A DNA stretch of 58,692 nucleotides from positions 1 to 58,692 of the forward strand of contig CALXBN010000043.1 in assembly GCA_944386555.1 (NCBI GenBank), written 5' to 3'. A program made the translations under genes and the position numbers. The notes beneath the pieces were generated by a model. That model worked only from the letters and a program-made list of their open reading frames with translations, did not search any database and was not told the DNA's origin. The stretch comes from an uncultured Ruthenibacterium sp. (GTDB taxonomy: Bacteria; Bacillota; Clostridia; Oscillospirales; Ruminococcaceae). How positions within the stretch are numbered: the stretch's first letter is position 1; every line of letters starts with the position of its first letter. Of the stretch, positions 7,824-17,777 are shown one piece after another.

Positions 7824-9236
7824 TCAAACCGTGCCGTGCTTGCCGTAATGGGCGTCCAGCACGGCCTCATCGATGCGGTCCAGCTCCTCCCGGGGCAAAA
7901 TGGACAGCAGCCGCCAGCCCAGGTCCAGGCTCTCGTCGATGGTGCGGTCCTCGTCGGCGCCCTGGCCCAGGAACTCCCGCTCGAAGCGGTTGCCGAAATC
8001 CAGGTAGCGTTTGTCGGTGGGGGACAGCTCCTCCTCGCCGATGACATTGGCCAGGCCGCGCGCGTCGCTGACCTTGGCATAGCTGGCGAACAGCTGGTTG
8101 GACACGTCCGGATGGTCGGCCCGGGTGAAGCCCTCGCCGATGCCGTCCTTCATCAGCCGGGACAGGCTGGGCAGCACGCTGATGGGCGGGTAAATGCCCT
8201 GCTGGTCCAGATAGCGGTCCAGCACGATCTGCCCCTCGGTGATATAGCCCGTCAGGTCCGGGATGGGATGGGTGATGTCGTCGTTGGGCATGGTGAGGAT
8301 GGGGATCTGGGTGACGCTGCCCTTGGCGCCTTCGATGATGCCGGCGCGCTCGTACATGCTGGCCAGGTCCGAATACAGATAGCCGGGGTAGCCTTTGCGC
8401 CCGGGGATCTCGCCCTTGCTGGAGGAAAACTCCCGCAGGGCCTCGGCATAGCTGGTCATGTCGGTCATCACCACCAGCACGTGCATACCCTGGGTAAAAG
8501 CCAGATACTCGGCGGCGGTCAGCGCGCAGCGGGGCGTCAGGATGCGCTCCACGATGGGGTCGCTGGACAAATTCAGGAACATGGTCACCCGGGCCAGAGC
8601 GCCGGACTCTTCGAAGCTGCGGCGGAAATATTCGGCCACGTCCTTGGTGACGCCCATGGCGCAGAACACCACGCCGAATTTTTCGTCGCTGCCGGCCTCG
8701 TCGCTCAGCTTGGCCTGGCGCACAATCTGGGCGGCCAGGCGGTTGTGGCTCATGCCGCTGCCGGAAAAGATGGGCAGCTTCTGGCCGCGGATCAGCGTCA
8801 TCAGCACGTCGATGCTGCTGATGCCCGTGCGGATGTAGTTGCGGGGATACTGGCGGCGCACCGGGTTGATGGCGCTGCCGTTGATGTCGTCAAAGCGGCT
8901 GGCGTACACCGGGCCCAGGCCGTCGATGGGCTGGCCCGCGCCGTTGAAGATGCGGCCCACGATCTCCGGCGCCAGGGCCAGGCGCATGGGCTGGCCGGTG
9001 AAACGGGTGCGCACGCCGGAAAGGCCCAGGCCCGCCGTGCCGGCGAACACCTGCACCACGGCCCGGCTGCCCTCCAGGGCCACCACGCGCCCCAGGCGGG
9101 TCTCGGTTTCGGTTTTTACTTCCACCATTTCCTCATAGCCGGCGCCGCCGTCCCGCAGGCCGTCCACGGCCACCAGAGGGCCGTTGATGTCGGAAAGGCC
9201 CAGGTACTCCAGGGCCCATTTGCTGTTTTCTTCCAT
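7824..9236 (-). CDS. atpB: V-type ATP synthase subunit B
   Basis: 470-residue non-catalytic regulatory subunit of the A3B3 hexamer. Family segments include [56 protein letters not shown] (the degenerate P-loop typical of B), [46 protein letters not shown] and the C-terminal [17 protein letters not shown] at 9236 is used here; a GTG at 9245 overlaps the stop of subunit A as GTGA and is an alternative, but its purine stretch is too close. Either way A and B are translationally coupled. Function firm. Confidence 0.95.
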   Translation of the reverse strand: MEENSKWALEYLGLSDINGPLVAVDGLRDGGAGYEEMVEVKTETETRLGRVVALEGSRAVVQVFAGTAGLGLSGVRTRFTGQPMRLALAPEIVGRIFNGAGQPIDGLGPVYASRFDDINGSAINPVRRQYPRNYIRTGISSIDVLMTLIRGQKLPIFSGSGMSHNRLAAQIVRQAKLSDEAGSDEKFGVVFCAMGVTKDVAEYFRRSFEESGALARVTMFLNLSSDPIVERILTPRCALTAAEYLAFTQGMHVLVVMTDMTSYAEALREFSSSKGEIPGRKGYPGYLYSDLASMYERAGIIEGAKGSVTQIPILTMPNDDITHPIPDLTGYITEGQIVLDRYLDQQGIYPPISVLPSLSRLMKDGIGEGFTRADHPDVSNQLFASYAKVSDARGLANVIGEEELSPTDKRYLDFGNRFEREFLGQGADEDRTIDESLDLGWRLLSILPREELDRIDEAVLDAHYGKHGTV

Positions 9237-9241
9237 GGCCC

Positions 9242-11038
9242 TCACTTCCCTTCTGCATGGGCCGGCGCCCCGGCGCCCTCCCGGCGTTTTGCCAGCAGGC
9301 CGTCGCAGGCTTTGTCCAGCGCTTCGGTGTATGCGGCAAATTGCGCGGGCTGGTCGTTGGGGATCTCGTACTTCATCTTCACCAGCTTGTCAAACAGGCC
9401 CGCGGCGGTGATTTCGCTGACGGGCACGCCCTCGTCCACCAGGCGGCGGGTGGCGTCGTACAGATGCAGGATCACCTGCATCATGTGCAGCTGCTTGTCC
9501 AAAGGCACATAGGTATCGTTCTTGTGGAAGGCGTTCTGCTGCAAAAAGCCCACGCGCACCACCCGCGCCACTTCCAGCGTCAGCTTCTGGCTGTCGGGCA
9601 ATACGTCCGAACCGATCAGCTTCACGATCTCCATCAGGTGGCTCTCCTCGGCCAGCAGGCCCAGCAGCCGGCCGCGCAGCTGCACAAAATCCGGGCCCAG
9701 GTGCTCGTTGTAGTACGGGTCCAGGTCCTCATAGTATTCCGAATAGCTCTGCGTCCAGTTGATGGCCGGGTAGTGGCGGGCGTAGGCCAGGCTTTTGTCC
9801 AGGGCCAGAAAGCAGCGCACGAAGCGCTTGGTGTTCTGGGTGACCGGCTCGGAGAAATCAGAGCCCTGGGGGGACACGGCGCCGATGATGGACACGCTGC
9901 CCTCGGCGCCGCCGAGCGTCTGCACGCAGCCGGCGCGCTCGTAGAAAGCGGCCAGGCGGCTGGGCAGATAGGCGGGGAAGCCCTCCTCGGCGGGCATCTC
10001 CTCCAGCCGGCCGCTGATCTCCCGCAGCGCCTCGGCCCAGCGGGAAGTGGAATCGGCCATCATGGCCACATCGTAGCCCATATCGCGGTAATATTCCGCC
10101 AGGGTGATGCCCGTGTAGATGGACGCCTCGCGGGCGGCCACAGGCATGTTGGAGGTATTGGCGATGAGCACGGTGCGCTCGGTCATGGGCTTGCCGCTCT
10201 TGGGGTCTTCCAGCTCGCTGAACTCCTGCAGCACCTGGGTCATCTCGTTGCCGCGCTCGCCGCAGCCCACGTAAATGATGATGTCGGCGTCGCACCATTT
10301 GGCCAGCTGGTGCTGGGTCATGGTTTTTCCGGTGCCGAAACCGCCGGGGATGGCGGCGGCCCCGCCTTTGGCGATGGGGAACAGGGTGTCGATGACCCGC
10401 TGGCCGGTGATCAGCGGCCGGCCGATGGGCTGGCGGCTCTTCACCGGACGGGGCGTGCGGATGGGCCAGCGCTGGGCCAGGGTCAGCTCCCGCTCCCCGC
10501 CGTCGTCGCCGCGCACTTTGCAGAGCACGTCGGCCACGGTGTGGGGGCCGTTTTCCGCCACCCAGCTCACCACGCCGGCCACGTCCGGCGGCACCATACT
10601 TTTGTGGGTGATGACGCTGGTCTCCGGGCAGGTGGCGATCACATCGCCGCCGGACACCTGCTGGCCGGGCTTCACGCACAAAGTCACATCCCAGGTTTTG
10701 GCCCCGTCCAGGCTGTCCACATGGACCCCCGCGCCGATGAACGCGCCCTCACGGCCGGCAATCTCGCCCAGCGGGCGCTGGATGCCGTCGAAGATGTTCT
10801 GCATGATGCCCGGGCCCAGCGTGGCCGACAAGGGGCTGCCGGTGCCGGTGACGGGCTCGCCCACCTTCAGGCCCGTGGTCTCCTCATACACCTGGATGGT
10901 GGTGACGTCGGCGCCCACACGGATCACCTCGCCGATGAGGCCCGCGCGGCCCACATACACCATTTCGGACATGGAAAAGCTGTCCGTATGGCGCACCGTC
11001 ACCACGGGGCCGTTGACGGAATAAATCGTATCGTTCAT
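9242..11038 (-). CDS. atpA: V-type ATP synthase catalytic subunit A
   Basis: 598-residue catalytic subunit. It carries the Walker A motif PGGFGTGKT at about 231-239, the non-homologous region typical of A subunits (residues 100-200, [18 protein letters not shown]), [38 protein letters not shown] and the [20 protein letters not shown] segment. ATG at 11038 is chosen because GAGGAG lies 7 nt upstream. It follows subunit E by 40 bp and overlaps B in translation. Together with B, D, F, E, C, I, K and H it makes a complete rotary ATPase; whether it pumps H+ or Na+, and in which direction, cannot be read here. Confidence 0.96.
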   Translation of the reverse strand: MNDTIYSVNGPVVTVRHTDSFSMSEMVYVGRAGLIGEVIRVGADVTTIQVYEETTGLKVGEPVTGTGSPLSATLGPGIMQNIFDGIQRPLGEIAGREGAFIGAGVHVDSLDGAKTWDVTLCVKPGQQVSGGDVIATCPETSVITHKSMVPPDVAGVVSWVAENGPHTVADVLCKVRGDDGGERELTLAQRWPIRTPRPVKSRQPIGRPLITGQRVIDTLFPIAKGGAAAIPGGFGTGKTMTQHQLAKWCDADIIIYVGCGERGNEMTQVLQEFSELEDPKSGKPMTERTVLIANTSNMPVAAREASIYTGITLAEYYRDMGYDVAMMADSTSRWAEALREISGRLEEMPAEEGFPAYLPSRLAAFYERAGCVQTLGGAEGSVSIIGAVSPQGSDFSEPVTQNTKRFVRCFLALDKSLAYARHYPAINWTQSYSEYYEDLDPYYNEHLGPDFVQLRGRLLGLLAEESHLMEIVKLIGSDVLPDSQKLTLEVARVVRVGFLQQNAFHKNDTYVPLDKQLHMMQVILHLYDATRRLVDEGVPVSEITAAGLFDKLVKMKYEIPNDQPAQFAAYTEALDKACDGLLAKRREGAGAPAHAEGK

Positions 11039-11078
11039 GGACATTCTCCTCAATGCTGATAAAGGCGGGCCGGGGCGC

Positions 11079-11717
11079 TCACTCCACCGTCAGCCCGCAG
11101 CGGGACAGAAATGCCTGGCGCTGGACGCCGTCGCAGTAATCCAGTGTGGCATCGTACAGCAGGCGCCCCGCCTGCAGGCGGAAGCCGCCCAGGCGGATGT
11201 CGGGCGCCTCGCACACGGTGCAGCCGGGAAAGGCCGCCGCCGCCGCATCCCGCACATCCCGCCGTTCGTCCCGGCGCACATACACGGTGCAGGGCCGGCC
11301 CTGTACGCCGTCCTCTGCAAGGCGCGCGGCCAGCCGGCCCATGCGCGCCTTCTGGGCCGCCAGATAGGCAGCGGTCTGGGTATAAGCCTGCAAATTCTCC
11401 TCCAGTTCGGCAAACAGGGCGTTTACCAGCTGGCTGCGGTACACCAGCAGCTTGCGGCGGTTCTCCTGTTTGGCCGCGGCGGCCTGCCGGGCCAGCCGCA
11501 TGGCCGCCTCGGCGCGGTACAGCACCACCGGGTCGGTGCGGCGCTCGGCCACCTGGGCGTCGTACTCTTCCTGCGCCTGGCGGCGGGCGCTTTCCACAAT
11601 GGCCTCGGCCTGGCGGCGGGCAGCCGCCATCACCGAATCGTCAAAGGCCTCGAAGCGGGCCGCGCTCTGCTGGCGGGCGTTTGCCAGCGCCTGGCCGGGC
11701 AATTCCTTTTTACTCAT
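11079..11717 (-). CDS. atpE: V-type ATP synthase subunit E
   Basis: 212-residue peripheral-stalk subunit. The first 110 residues are alanine/arginine/glutamate-rich and helical (AAARRQAEAIVESARRQAQE, then AEAAMRLARQAAAAKQENRR), as expected for the long stalk helix that pairs with subunit H/G. The C-terminal globular part contains TVYVRRDERRD and DIRLGGFRLQAGRLLYDATLD, close to the conserved GG-ϕ family motif. ATG at 11717 has GGAGGGG 6 nt upstream. Sequence conservation is low, so the call leans on operon position between F and A as well as on composition. Confidence 0.88.
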   Translation of the reverse strand: MSKKELPGQALANARQQSAARFEAFDDSVMAAARRQAEAIVESARRQAQEEYDAQVAERRTDPVVLYRAEAAMRLARQAAAAKQENRRKLLVYRSQLVNALFAELEENLQAYTQTAAYLAAQKARMGRLAARLAEDGVQGRPCTVYVRRDERRDVRDAAAAAFPGCTVCEAPDIRLGGFRLQAGRLLYDATLDYCDGVQRQAFLSRCGLTVE

Positions 11718-11750
11718 CGTTTTCCCCTCCACGGCGCGCCGGGCGCGCCC

Positions 11751-12059
11751 TCAAATCTTCACGCCCACCACTTCCGAGATATACCGCCGGATGCTGTCGC
11801 CGGGGGTCTGGTCGGAATGGCGGTCGGGCATCTCCACGATCAGCGGGCGCTTGCGGGTGAGCTTGTAGGAAAACACCAGCTCGCTGCACCGGGCCACCAG
11901 TTTGTCGGTGATCAGCACCAGGCCCACGTCCGGGTCGGCGCAGGCTTTTTCCAGGGCAGCCTTTACCTCCTCCTGGCTGTGCACCACCACGCCCCGCACG
12001 CCCACCAGGCGCATGCCCGCCAGCGTATCCACGTTGTCGCTGATGAGAAAGTACTTCAT
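11751..12059 (-). CDS. atpF: V-type ATP synthase subunit F
   Basis: 102-residue small rotor-stalk subunit. It has the CheY-like fold seen in the family: KYFLISDNVDTLAGMRLVGV, DVGLVLITDKLVARCSE and RPLIVEMPDR, with the C-terminal amphipathic helix SIRRYISEVVGVKI that inserts along subunit D. It starts 4 bp after the stop of subunit K and ends 33 bp before subunit E. Length normal. Confidence 0.93.
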   Translation of the reverse strand: MKYFLISDNVDTLAGMRLVGVRGVVVHSQEEVKAALEKACADPDVGLVLITDKLVARCSELVFSYKLTRKRPLIVEMPDRHSDQTPGDSIRRYISEVVGVKI

Positions 12060-12063
12060 ACCG

Positions 12064-12402
12064 TCACACTTTGGTCCAGATCAGGATGGCCACCAACATG
12101 CCGTACAGGGCAATGCCTTCGCCCAGAGCCACGAAGATCAGCGCTTTGCCGAAGCTTTTGGGGTCCTCGGTGAGGGCGCCGATGGCGGCAGGGGCGCCCG
12201 CGCCCACGGCGATGCCCGAGCCGATGGCCGAGATGCCCATGGCCACGGCGGCGGCGATCAGCCCCAGGCCCTGATTGATGTCGGGCGCCGCAGCGGCTGC
12301 CTCGTCGGCAAAGGCAAAGCCGGACAGGCTCATGGCCAGGGCCAGCGTCAGGGCCAAAAGCAGGAAGGTGCGGACAAATTTGTTTGCATGGAAACGTTTC
12401 AT
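12064..12402 (-). CDS. atpK: V-type ATP synthase subunit K (c-ring proteolipid)
   Basis: 112-residue membrane-ring subunit. After a basic start (MKRFHANKFVR) comes a hydrophobic stretch LLLALTLALAMSLSGFAFA followed by DEA, which looks like a signal peptide cleaved after AFA. The mature part is a two-helix hairpin: INQGLGLIAAAVAMGISAIG-type first helix with GxGxGxG glycine packing, the polar loop ALTEDPKSFGKAL, and a second helix FVALGEGIALYGMLVAIL carrying the ion-binding glutamate (GEGIALYG). It is thus a single-hairpin c subunit, unlike the doubled 16-kDa type of Enterococcus, and similar to the Thermus L subunit, which also has a leader. Ribosome binding site AAGGAGAA is present. Confidence 0.94.
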   Translation of the reverse strand: MKRFHANKFVRTFLLLALTLALAMSLSGFAFADEAAAAAPDINQGLGLIAAAVAMGISAIGSGIAVGAGAPAAIGALTEDPKSFGKALIFVALGEGIALYGMLVAILIWTKV

Positions 12403-12497
12403 AATGGTTCTCCTTTTCCCGGGCCCGCTGCGGGGCCCGCTTTTCTCACTTTCCTCTATTGATACGGCAAATAACGCCGGGCAGCGGGGCCGCCGGC

Positions 12498-14444
12498 TCA
12501 GGCGGCCTCGGGCGCGCGCACGGCCAACGGGGTGAAGGGCCGGCCGTCAGCGTCGAAGAAACGGCTGAACATCTCATAGAACTCCAGCCGCAGCACCTGG
12601 ATGCCTACAAACAGGCCCTCCAGGCCCATGACGAACACATTGCCCACCACCACAATCAAAATATACAGCAGCACGTTGGGCATCATATCCGCCAGGGTGA
12701 ACACCATGGTCATCATGCCCGCGTGGGCCAGGGCAAAGCCCCCCACGCGCAGGAAGCTCATGGTATTGGACGCAAAGCTCAAAAGCGCGTCGAACACTTC
12801 AAAGAAGCCGTTCATCAGCACCTCGCCCACGCCCTCCTCCAAGGGTTCGCCCGCCAGCTTTTTGCAGATGGGCTCGGCAAAATAAATGCCCGCCAGCGGC
12901 ACGGCGATGCACAGCACATAGAACGGCGCCGTGCCCACAAAGGGGATGGGCAGGCCCGTTACCAGTTTCACCACCAGCAGCACCACGCTGAAATAGAACA
13001 CCGCGCCGGCCACGCCGTTGACACTGAACACCGCTTTCAGCGGCTGGCCGCGCTTGAGGTGGGACAGGATGCCTGCCGTCATGGCGCACAGGATCAGGAA
13101 CACGCCCGCCGCCACGCTGGAGACCAGCAGCTCGGTGATGGCCGTGGGCTCCAGCACCTCCAGAGGCTTCTGTGCAAAGCCCAGGGCGTGGTAAAAGCCA
13201 TCCAGGGCGTGCTCGAAGCCGAACACGCTGCCGTACACAAAGCCGAACAGTGTGCAGAACACGCTGCACCGGGTGAGCACCCGGCCGATAGCCATGTGCA
13301 GTTTTTTGTACATGATGAAGTAGCCCACCAGCCCCAGCAGAATGCCCTGGCCCACATCGCCGAACATGATGCCGAACAGCACCGAATACGTCACAGCCAC
13401 AAAGCCCGTGGGGTCAATGTCGCCGTATTCCGGCATTCCGTACATGTCGATGAACATCTCGAAGGGCTTGGCAAACCAGTTGTTTTTCAGCTTGGTGGGG
13501 GGCCTGAGGGTCTGGCCGCCCTTGGCGCCCACCTCTTCGTCACTGGCCAGGCGCAGCTCGGGCAGTTCCTTGGCCGCGGCCAGCTTCAGCGGCTGCACCT
13601 GGCTTTGGGGCACAAAGCCGCTGATGTAAAAGCTGCTGTCCAGCAGCACCACATACCGGTACATCCGGGCGATCTGGCTGCGGTAGCTCAGCCACGCCGC
13701 CGCGTCCCGCAGCCACTGCACATCCCCGGGCCCGGCAATATCGGCCAGATCCTCGGCGGCCTTGCGGCGCGCCTGCAGCTCACTCTCCTGGGCCATGATC
13801 TGGGCGATGGCGTCCTGGGGCGTGCCGTGCACGAAATCGGGCACCCACATGCGCTCGAAATACAGGCTGGCGAAAATTTTGTCCACCTCTTCGGCGGCAG
13901 ACTCCGGCACAAAATAGATGCCCCAGTAGTACTGGCCGTCGAAATCATATTCCCGGAAAGTAAAAGGCTGGCCGTCGTAATAAGACAGCTTGTCATAGCT
14001 GTCTTTCGGCAGGCGGCCGAAACGCACTTTCAGGTACTTGCACGCGAAGATCTCGTCCACACTGGTCTGCAGGCCCGTCAGGTGATACAGCTGCGCCTTG
14101 GCCTGCTGGTAGGTATTCAGCCGGGCGGCCAGCTCGGTTTTCAGCTGGCCGCGCTTTGCCACCTCAGCGGCAAAGCCTTCCACCCGGGCGGCCACCTCGT
14201 CCAGGTCAAACTCCTGCCCGTGCGCCCAGGCCGGGCAGGCCGCATCCTGGCCCAGGTCGTGCAGCAGCCCCAGCGTCTGGGCCAGCACAGGGGCGTAGGG
14301 GTCCTCGCTGCCGCCGGCCTCGCCGGGGATCACCGGCTGTTCGTCCGGATCAAAGCAGGCCTGGCGCGCCAGCAGCTCCAGCGCACGCTGCGGGTCCCGT
14401 CCGGGGCCGTAGACGTTCATGTGCACCATGGTTACCATGCCCAT
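12498..14444 (-). CDS. atpI: V-type ATP synthase subunit I
   Basis: 648-residue membrane stator (a-subunit equivalent). The N-terminal half (1-360) is soluble and helical and anchors the peripheral stalks. The C-terminal half has about seven to eight membrane segments, beginning near TGFVAVTYSVLFGIMFGDVGQGILLGLVGYF (quoted in parts: GIMFGDVGQGILLG is the family signature) and including FALAHAGMMTMVFTLADMM with the conserved position facing the c-ring, and LEGLFVGIQVLRLEFYEMFS at the end. The start is ambiguous between GTG 14453, ATG 14444 and ATG 14438; 14444 has the best spacing to GAGGTGG. Overall family call firm. Confidence 0.93.
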   Translation of the reverse strand: MGMVTMVHMNVYGPGRDPQRALELLARQACFDPDEQPVIPGEAGGSEDPYAPVLAQTLGLLHDLGQDAACPAWAHGQEFDLDEVAARVEGFAAEVAKRGQLKTELAARLNTYQQAKAQLYHLTGLQTSVDEIFACKYLKVRFGRLPKDSYDKLSYYDGQPFTFREYDFDGQYYWGIYFVPESAAEEVDKIFASLYFERMWVPDFVHGTPQDAIAQIMAQESELQARRKAAEDLADIAGPGDVQWLRDAAAWLSYRSQIARMYRYVVLLDSSFYISGFVPQSQVQPLKLAAAKELPELRLASDEEVGAKGGQTLRPPTKLKNNWFAKPFEMFIDMYGMPEYGDIDPTGFVAVTYSVLFGIMFGDVGQGILLGLVGYFIMYKKLHMAIGRVLTRCSVFCTLFGFVYGSVFGFEHALDGFYHALGFAQKPLEVLEPTAITELLVSSVAAGVFLILCAMTAGILSHLKRGQPLKAVFSVNGVAGAVFYFSVVLLVVKLVTGLPIPFVGTAPFYVLCIAVPLAGIYFAEPICKKLAGEPLEEGVGEVLMNGFFEVFDALLSFASNTMSFLRVGGFALAHAGMMTMVFTLADMMPNVLLYILIVVVGNVFVMGLEGLFVGIQVLRLEFYEMFSRFFDADGRPFTPLAVRAPEAA

Positions 14445-14481
14445 TGCATCCACCTCATTCCTTCCTCGTTGCCTTTTGGGG

Positions 14482-15525
14482 TCAGTATTTCAAAAACTGC
14501 TCAATGTCCTCCGGGGACAAGCCGTAGCGCACGCCCTCAATGACATTGACGATGTTGCCGCGCTCCATCCTGGCCAGGCACAGCAGGGCCGTCAGCACCG
14601 TTTCGGGCCGGCTGGACATATGCAGCAGCCGCAGCGCCCGGCGGTACAGCTGCCTGCCGGCCGGCACGCTGCTGGCCGCACGCACATCCCCCGCGCGCGC
14701 GCCGTACACCTGCCGCGCGCGGGAAGCGTTGTACAGCCGCAGGAACGCCGCCAGGTCCGGCGCGTCGGCCAGCGCCAGCAGACGCTTTTGGGGCAGCACG
14801 CCGTATACCGGCAGCAGCAGCGCCCGCAGGCGCCGCGGCGGCAGGCTTTGAGCGAAGAAAGCCTTGGCCCGGTACAGAAGATCCAGGTTGTACTCCTCCG
14901 CCTCCATCAGGAACAGCTCCTTGGTCTCGGCCGCGCCGGAACCTGTGCCCAGTGCCTTCAGCACGCTGGTGTAAAAATACGTCCACAGCGCGTGTTCGCA
15001 GGCCAGCGGGTCCGGCGGCGATCCGTCGGCCGGCAGCAGGCCGGCCAGCACCTTTGCATAGGGCGTGCCCGTCAGCACCGGCAGTACGTCCCGCGCCGTT
15101 TCGGCCTTGGCCAGGTCGATCAGGCTGAAGCAGGTTTTGTGCAAAAGGAAGCCGGGCAGCTGCACAATATAATGGTGGCGGTAGCCCATGGCCAGCAGCC
15201 GCAGCTTGGCCAGCAGCTCGTTCACCTCGCACCGGCGCACAAAAAACTGTGCAAAGCGGTCGCGTCCCATGAGGTAACGGGTCAGCGATTCATATTTGAA
15301 GAACACATCCTTTGCCAGGGCCTGTTCCAACTGTTCCCGGTGCAGGTTGGTTTGGGAGATGCCCGCCAGACTGTCCTTGAAATAGGGATGGTTCTGCAGG
15401 GCGGCCATCACTTCGATGACGCTGCGCTTGCGCGCAAGCTCCAGGTAATCGCTGTGGCTCAGCCTGCGGGCGGCAATGGCCTTGGCCTTGGGCACAACGG
15501 CCAGCGCCGATAGATTTTCCAGCAT
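14482..15525 (-). CDS. atpC: V-type ATP synthase subunit C (d-type)
   Basis: 347-residue funnel-shaped subunit linking the rotor stalk to the c-ring. It is largely helical with three repeats of a helical bundle; visible family traits are NLSALAVVPKAKAIAARRLS at the start, DYLELARKRSVIEVMAALQ, YLMGRDRFAQFFVRRCEVNEL and MERGNIVNVIEGVRYGLSPE near the C-terminus, which is the conserved N-I-x-I-R-like end of the family. ATG at 15525 has GGGGG 7 nt upstream. It lies between H and I as in many clostridial ATPase operons. Confidence 0.9.
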   Translation of the reverse strand: MLENLSALAVVPKAKAIAARRLSHSDYLELARKRSVIEVMAALQNHPYFKDSLAGISQTNLHREQLEQALAKDVFFKYESLTRYLMGRDRFAQFFVRRCEVNELLAKLRLLAMGYRHHYIVQLPGFLLHKTCFSLIDLAKAETARDVLPVLTGTPYAKVLAGLLPADGSPPDPLACEHALWTYFYTSVLKALGTGSGAAETKELFLMEAEEYNLDLLYRAKAFFAQSLPPRRLRALLLPVYGVLPQKRLLALADAPDLAAFLRLYNASRARQVYGARAGDVRAASSVPAGRQLYRRALRLLHMSSRPETVLTALLCLARMERGNIVNVIEGVRYGLSPEDIEQFLKY

Positions 15526-15555
15526 CTGCTTGCCCCCTTCCCGCGGCAAACGCCG

Positions 15556-15870
15556 TCAGCCCTCGTCCAGGATAGCCGCCGTGATCTGGGCCAGCCAGGC
15601 TTCCCGGTTGGCCTCGAAAGCAGCGTCCAGGCCGTGCTTTTTCACCAGGTAATCCTCGTCGGCGGCGCGGCCGGCTTCCTGCGCCCGCCGGGCCATCTCA
15701 GCGTCCACCGCCTGCCTGCCCTGCCGGGCGGCCGCTTCCCGGCGGGCCAACTCGGCCCGGGCTTTTTCGTTTGCCTCCTGCAGCAGGCGCTTTTTCTCCT
15801 GCTGGGCCTGTTCGATCACCTGCCGGGCCTTGCGGTCGGTCTCGATAATGCGCTGTACAAATGTCTCCAT
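15556..15870 (-). CDS. V-type ATP synthase subunit H/G (peripheral stalk)
   Basis: 104-residue helical subunit that pairs with E in the peripheral stalk. The whole protein is a charged coiled coil (RKARQVIEQAQQEKKRLLQE, ANEKARAELARREAAAR). It is the first gene of the ATPase operon, with a promoter about 80 nt upstream. The assignment comes from length, composition and position; sequence alone could not separate it from other short coiled-coil proteins. Confidence 0.8.
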   Translation of the reverse strand: METFVQRIIETDRKARQVIEQAQQEKKRLLQEANEKARAELARREAAARQGRQAVDAEMARRAQEAGRAADEDYLVKKHGLDAAFEANREAWLAQITAAILDEG

Positions 15871-15951
15871 GGATCCACCGCCTTTGTTCCGCCGGGCCGG
15901 GCACGGGCATCTGCCCGGCCACGGCAAATTTTTAACAAACACTGATACTAC

Positions 15952-15980
15952 AATTTACACCCGCTGCGCCGTTTTTGCAA
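15952..15980 (-). promoter_or_regulatory. Probable promoter of the V-type ATPase operon
   Basis: On the minus strand TTGCAA (15980-15975), 17-bp spacer and TAAATT (15957-15952) lie about 80 nt before the first ATPase gene. The -10 matches consensus at four of six positions. Confidence 0.5.
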
Positions 15981-16022
15981 GACGGAATTTGCACAACCTT
16001 GTTCGTCCAAACCCGGTGAAAT

Positions 16023-16991
16023 TTAGTGGCCATTCACAACATGGCGGGCTTGTCCGGCCAAAAAGGCTGCCAGATTGCGGCAGGTCTCGCCCGCCAGGCG
16101 GGCCAGGGCTTCGGGCGTTGTCCAGGCCGAGTGGGGCGTCAGCACCGTGTTGGGTGTGTGGAACAGCGGGCCGTCCGTGCCCCGGGGCGGCTCCACCGCC
16201 TGCACGTCGGTGCCAAAGCCGCCCACCTGGCCGCTTTCCAGGGCACCGGCCATGGCAGTCTCGTCCACCAGGGCCCCGCGGGCGGTGTTTACGAATAACA
16301 CGCCCCGCTTGCACCGGGCCAGGGCCGCCGCGTCGATCATTTTCACCGTCTGGGCCGTGGCGGGCACGTGCAGGCTGACGGCGTCGGCCCGGCACAGCAG
16401 TTCTTCCAGGGATACAAACGCCACGCCGTCGCCGGCCCACTGGGGCCGCACGGTGCGCGTGTGCACCAGCACCGTCATGCCGAAGGCCCGGCCGATGGCC
16501 GCCACCCGCCGGCCGATATCCCCGTAGCCCACCACGCCCAGGACCTTGCCCTCCAGCTCCCGCTGGGGCATCACGCCCCAGTCCGCAGGGCGCCCCTGTT
16601 TCCAGTAGCCCCGGCGCACGGCGGCGTCGCACCGGCCCGGGCACTGGCACAGTTCCAGCAGCAGCGCAAAGGCCATCTGGGCCACGCTGGCGGTGGAATA
16701 GCCCGGCACATTGGCCACGGCCACGCCCCGGGCGGTGCATGCTGCCAGGTCGATGTTGTCGGTGCCGGTGGCCGTCAGGCCGATCCACCGAAGGTTCGGG
16801 CAGGATGCCAGCAGGGCCTCGTCCACCACCACCTTGTTCAGAATCACATAAGGCGCGCCGCCGATGCGTCCGGCCGCCTGGGCCTGGGGGGTGCGGCCGT
16901 AGCGGGTGACGCGCCCCAGGGCATCCAGGGCGCTCCAGTCCAAATCACCGGGCTCGATGGCGTAATCCTCCAAAATGACGATCTCGTTCAC
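16023..16991 (-). CDS. D-2-hydroxyacid dehydrogenase (glycerate dehydrogenase-like)
   Basis: 322-residue NAD(P)-dependent oxidoreductase of the D-isomer-specific family. The Rossmann motif is GVVGYGDIGRRVAAIGRAFG. Catalytic residues are the arginine in NTARGALVDE, a glutamate in the DVQAVEPP segment and the histidine in LTPHSAWTT. The substrate-binding N-terminal part has NKVVVDEALLASCPNLRWIG and GTDNIDL. The start is a GTG at 16991 with GGAG 9 nt upstream, overlapping the stop of the gene before it as GTGA. Closest named subgroup is glycerate/hydroxypyruvate reductase (HprA-like); the exact substrate is not certain. Confidence 0.92.
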   Translation of the reverse strand: MNEIVILEDYAIEPGDLDWSALDALGRVTRYGRTPQAQAAGRIGGAPYVILNKVVVDEALLASCPNLRWIGLTATGTDNIDLAACTARGVAVANVPGYSTASVAQMAFALLLELCQCPGRCDAAVRRGYWKQGRPADWGVMPQRELEGKVLGVVGYGDIGRRVAAIGRAFGMTVLVHTRTVRPQWAGDGVAFVSLEELLCRADAVSLHVPATAQTVKMIDAAALARCKRGVLFVNTARGALVDETAMAGALESGQVGGFGTDVQAVEPPRGTDGPLFHTPNTVLTPHSAWTTPEALARLAGETCRNLAAFLAGQARHVVNGH

Positions 16992-17680
16992 GGTTTTCCG
17001 CTCCTTTCATGGCTGCACGGCGCCGCGCAGGGCCTGGCCAGCACAAGCTCCGTCCCGCCGCGCGCCTTGCGGCATTCCACGCCCTGCCAGCCGTCCTCCA
17101 GCAGGCGGCCCAGGGCGCGGGTATCCTCATACATTAATATTATACGGTGCCCGTCAAGTGTGCCGGGCCCAGCAGCCGGGCCCAGCAGATAATGGGGCCG
17201 CAGGCTGCACAGCGGGCGGATGCGCCGCAGCGTCAGGCCACCTGCCAGGGCCGCCGCCAGCGGCTGCGGCCCGGCCAGCACGGGCTTTACCGCCAGCGCC
17301 CCCCACAGCCCGTGCCCGGCCAGCGCCGCCGCCAGCGCCCGCAGGGCTTTTTCCCCCGCCGGGCCCGGCCGCCAGGCCGCGGGCAGGGCCACGGCCCGCC
17401 CGGGAAACGGCCTGCCGGGCGCCGCCAGCCCCCGCAGCCCCGCCGCCATGGCCCTGGCCTGGGGCAGGGCCGAACCCGCCGACACCACCGCGCACACGGC
17501 CCCCGGCGTGCCATCCTCTGCAAAGGCGCCCCACACCTGCCCGCCGCCCGCCAGCACCGGCAGCGGGCAGGCCTCCTCGTCCAGCGCCCAGGCGCCGTCC
17601 CGTCCAAGGGCCCGATACAGTTCCACGGCCTGCCCCAGCTGCTGCTGTGTCAGTGCGCGCACACCGCCGTATTCTTCCAT
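16988..17680 (-). CDS. Protein of unknown function, possibly acyltransferase-like
   Basis: 230-residue alanine-, leucine- and glycine-rich soluble protein that I do not recognise. The N-terminus (LTQQQLGQAVELYRALGRDG) and a later QVWGAFAEDGTPGAVCAVVS resemble the first strands of a GNAT fold, and there is an LMYEDTRALGRLLEDGW segment near the C-terminus, but no acetyl-CoA motif can be shown. ATG at 17680 is used because the longer start at 17701 would place the GGGGGG purine stretch inside the gene. It overlaps the hydroxyacid dehydrogenase gene by 4 bp, so the two are co-translated. Confidence 0.6.
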   Translation of the reverse strand: MEEYGGVRALTQQQLGQAVELYRALGRDGAWALDEEACPLPVLAGGGQVWGAFAEDGTPGAVCAVVSAGSALPQARAMAAGLRGLAAPGRPFPGRAVALPAAWRPGPAGEKALRALAAALAGHGLWGALAVKPVLAGPQPLAAALAGGLTLRRIRPLCSLRPHYLLGPAAGPGTLDGHRIILMYEDTRALGRLLEDGWQGVECRKARGGTELVLARPCAAPCSHERSGKP

Positions 17681-17748
17681 CGCGCCGCCCCCCTTCCCCA
17701 CAGCTTATGCGGCCGGGCGGGCCAATGTGCCCCTTTGGTACGGAATAC

Positions 17749-17777
17749 TGGATTTTTCCCCGCAGGTGCGCTATAAT
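17749..17777 (+). promoter_or_regulatory. Promoter for the putative lipoprotein gene
   Basis: TGGATT (17749-17754), a 17-bp spacer and a perfect TATAAT (17772-17777) lie about 90 nt before the ATG at 17866. The -35 is weak. Confidence 0.6.
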
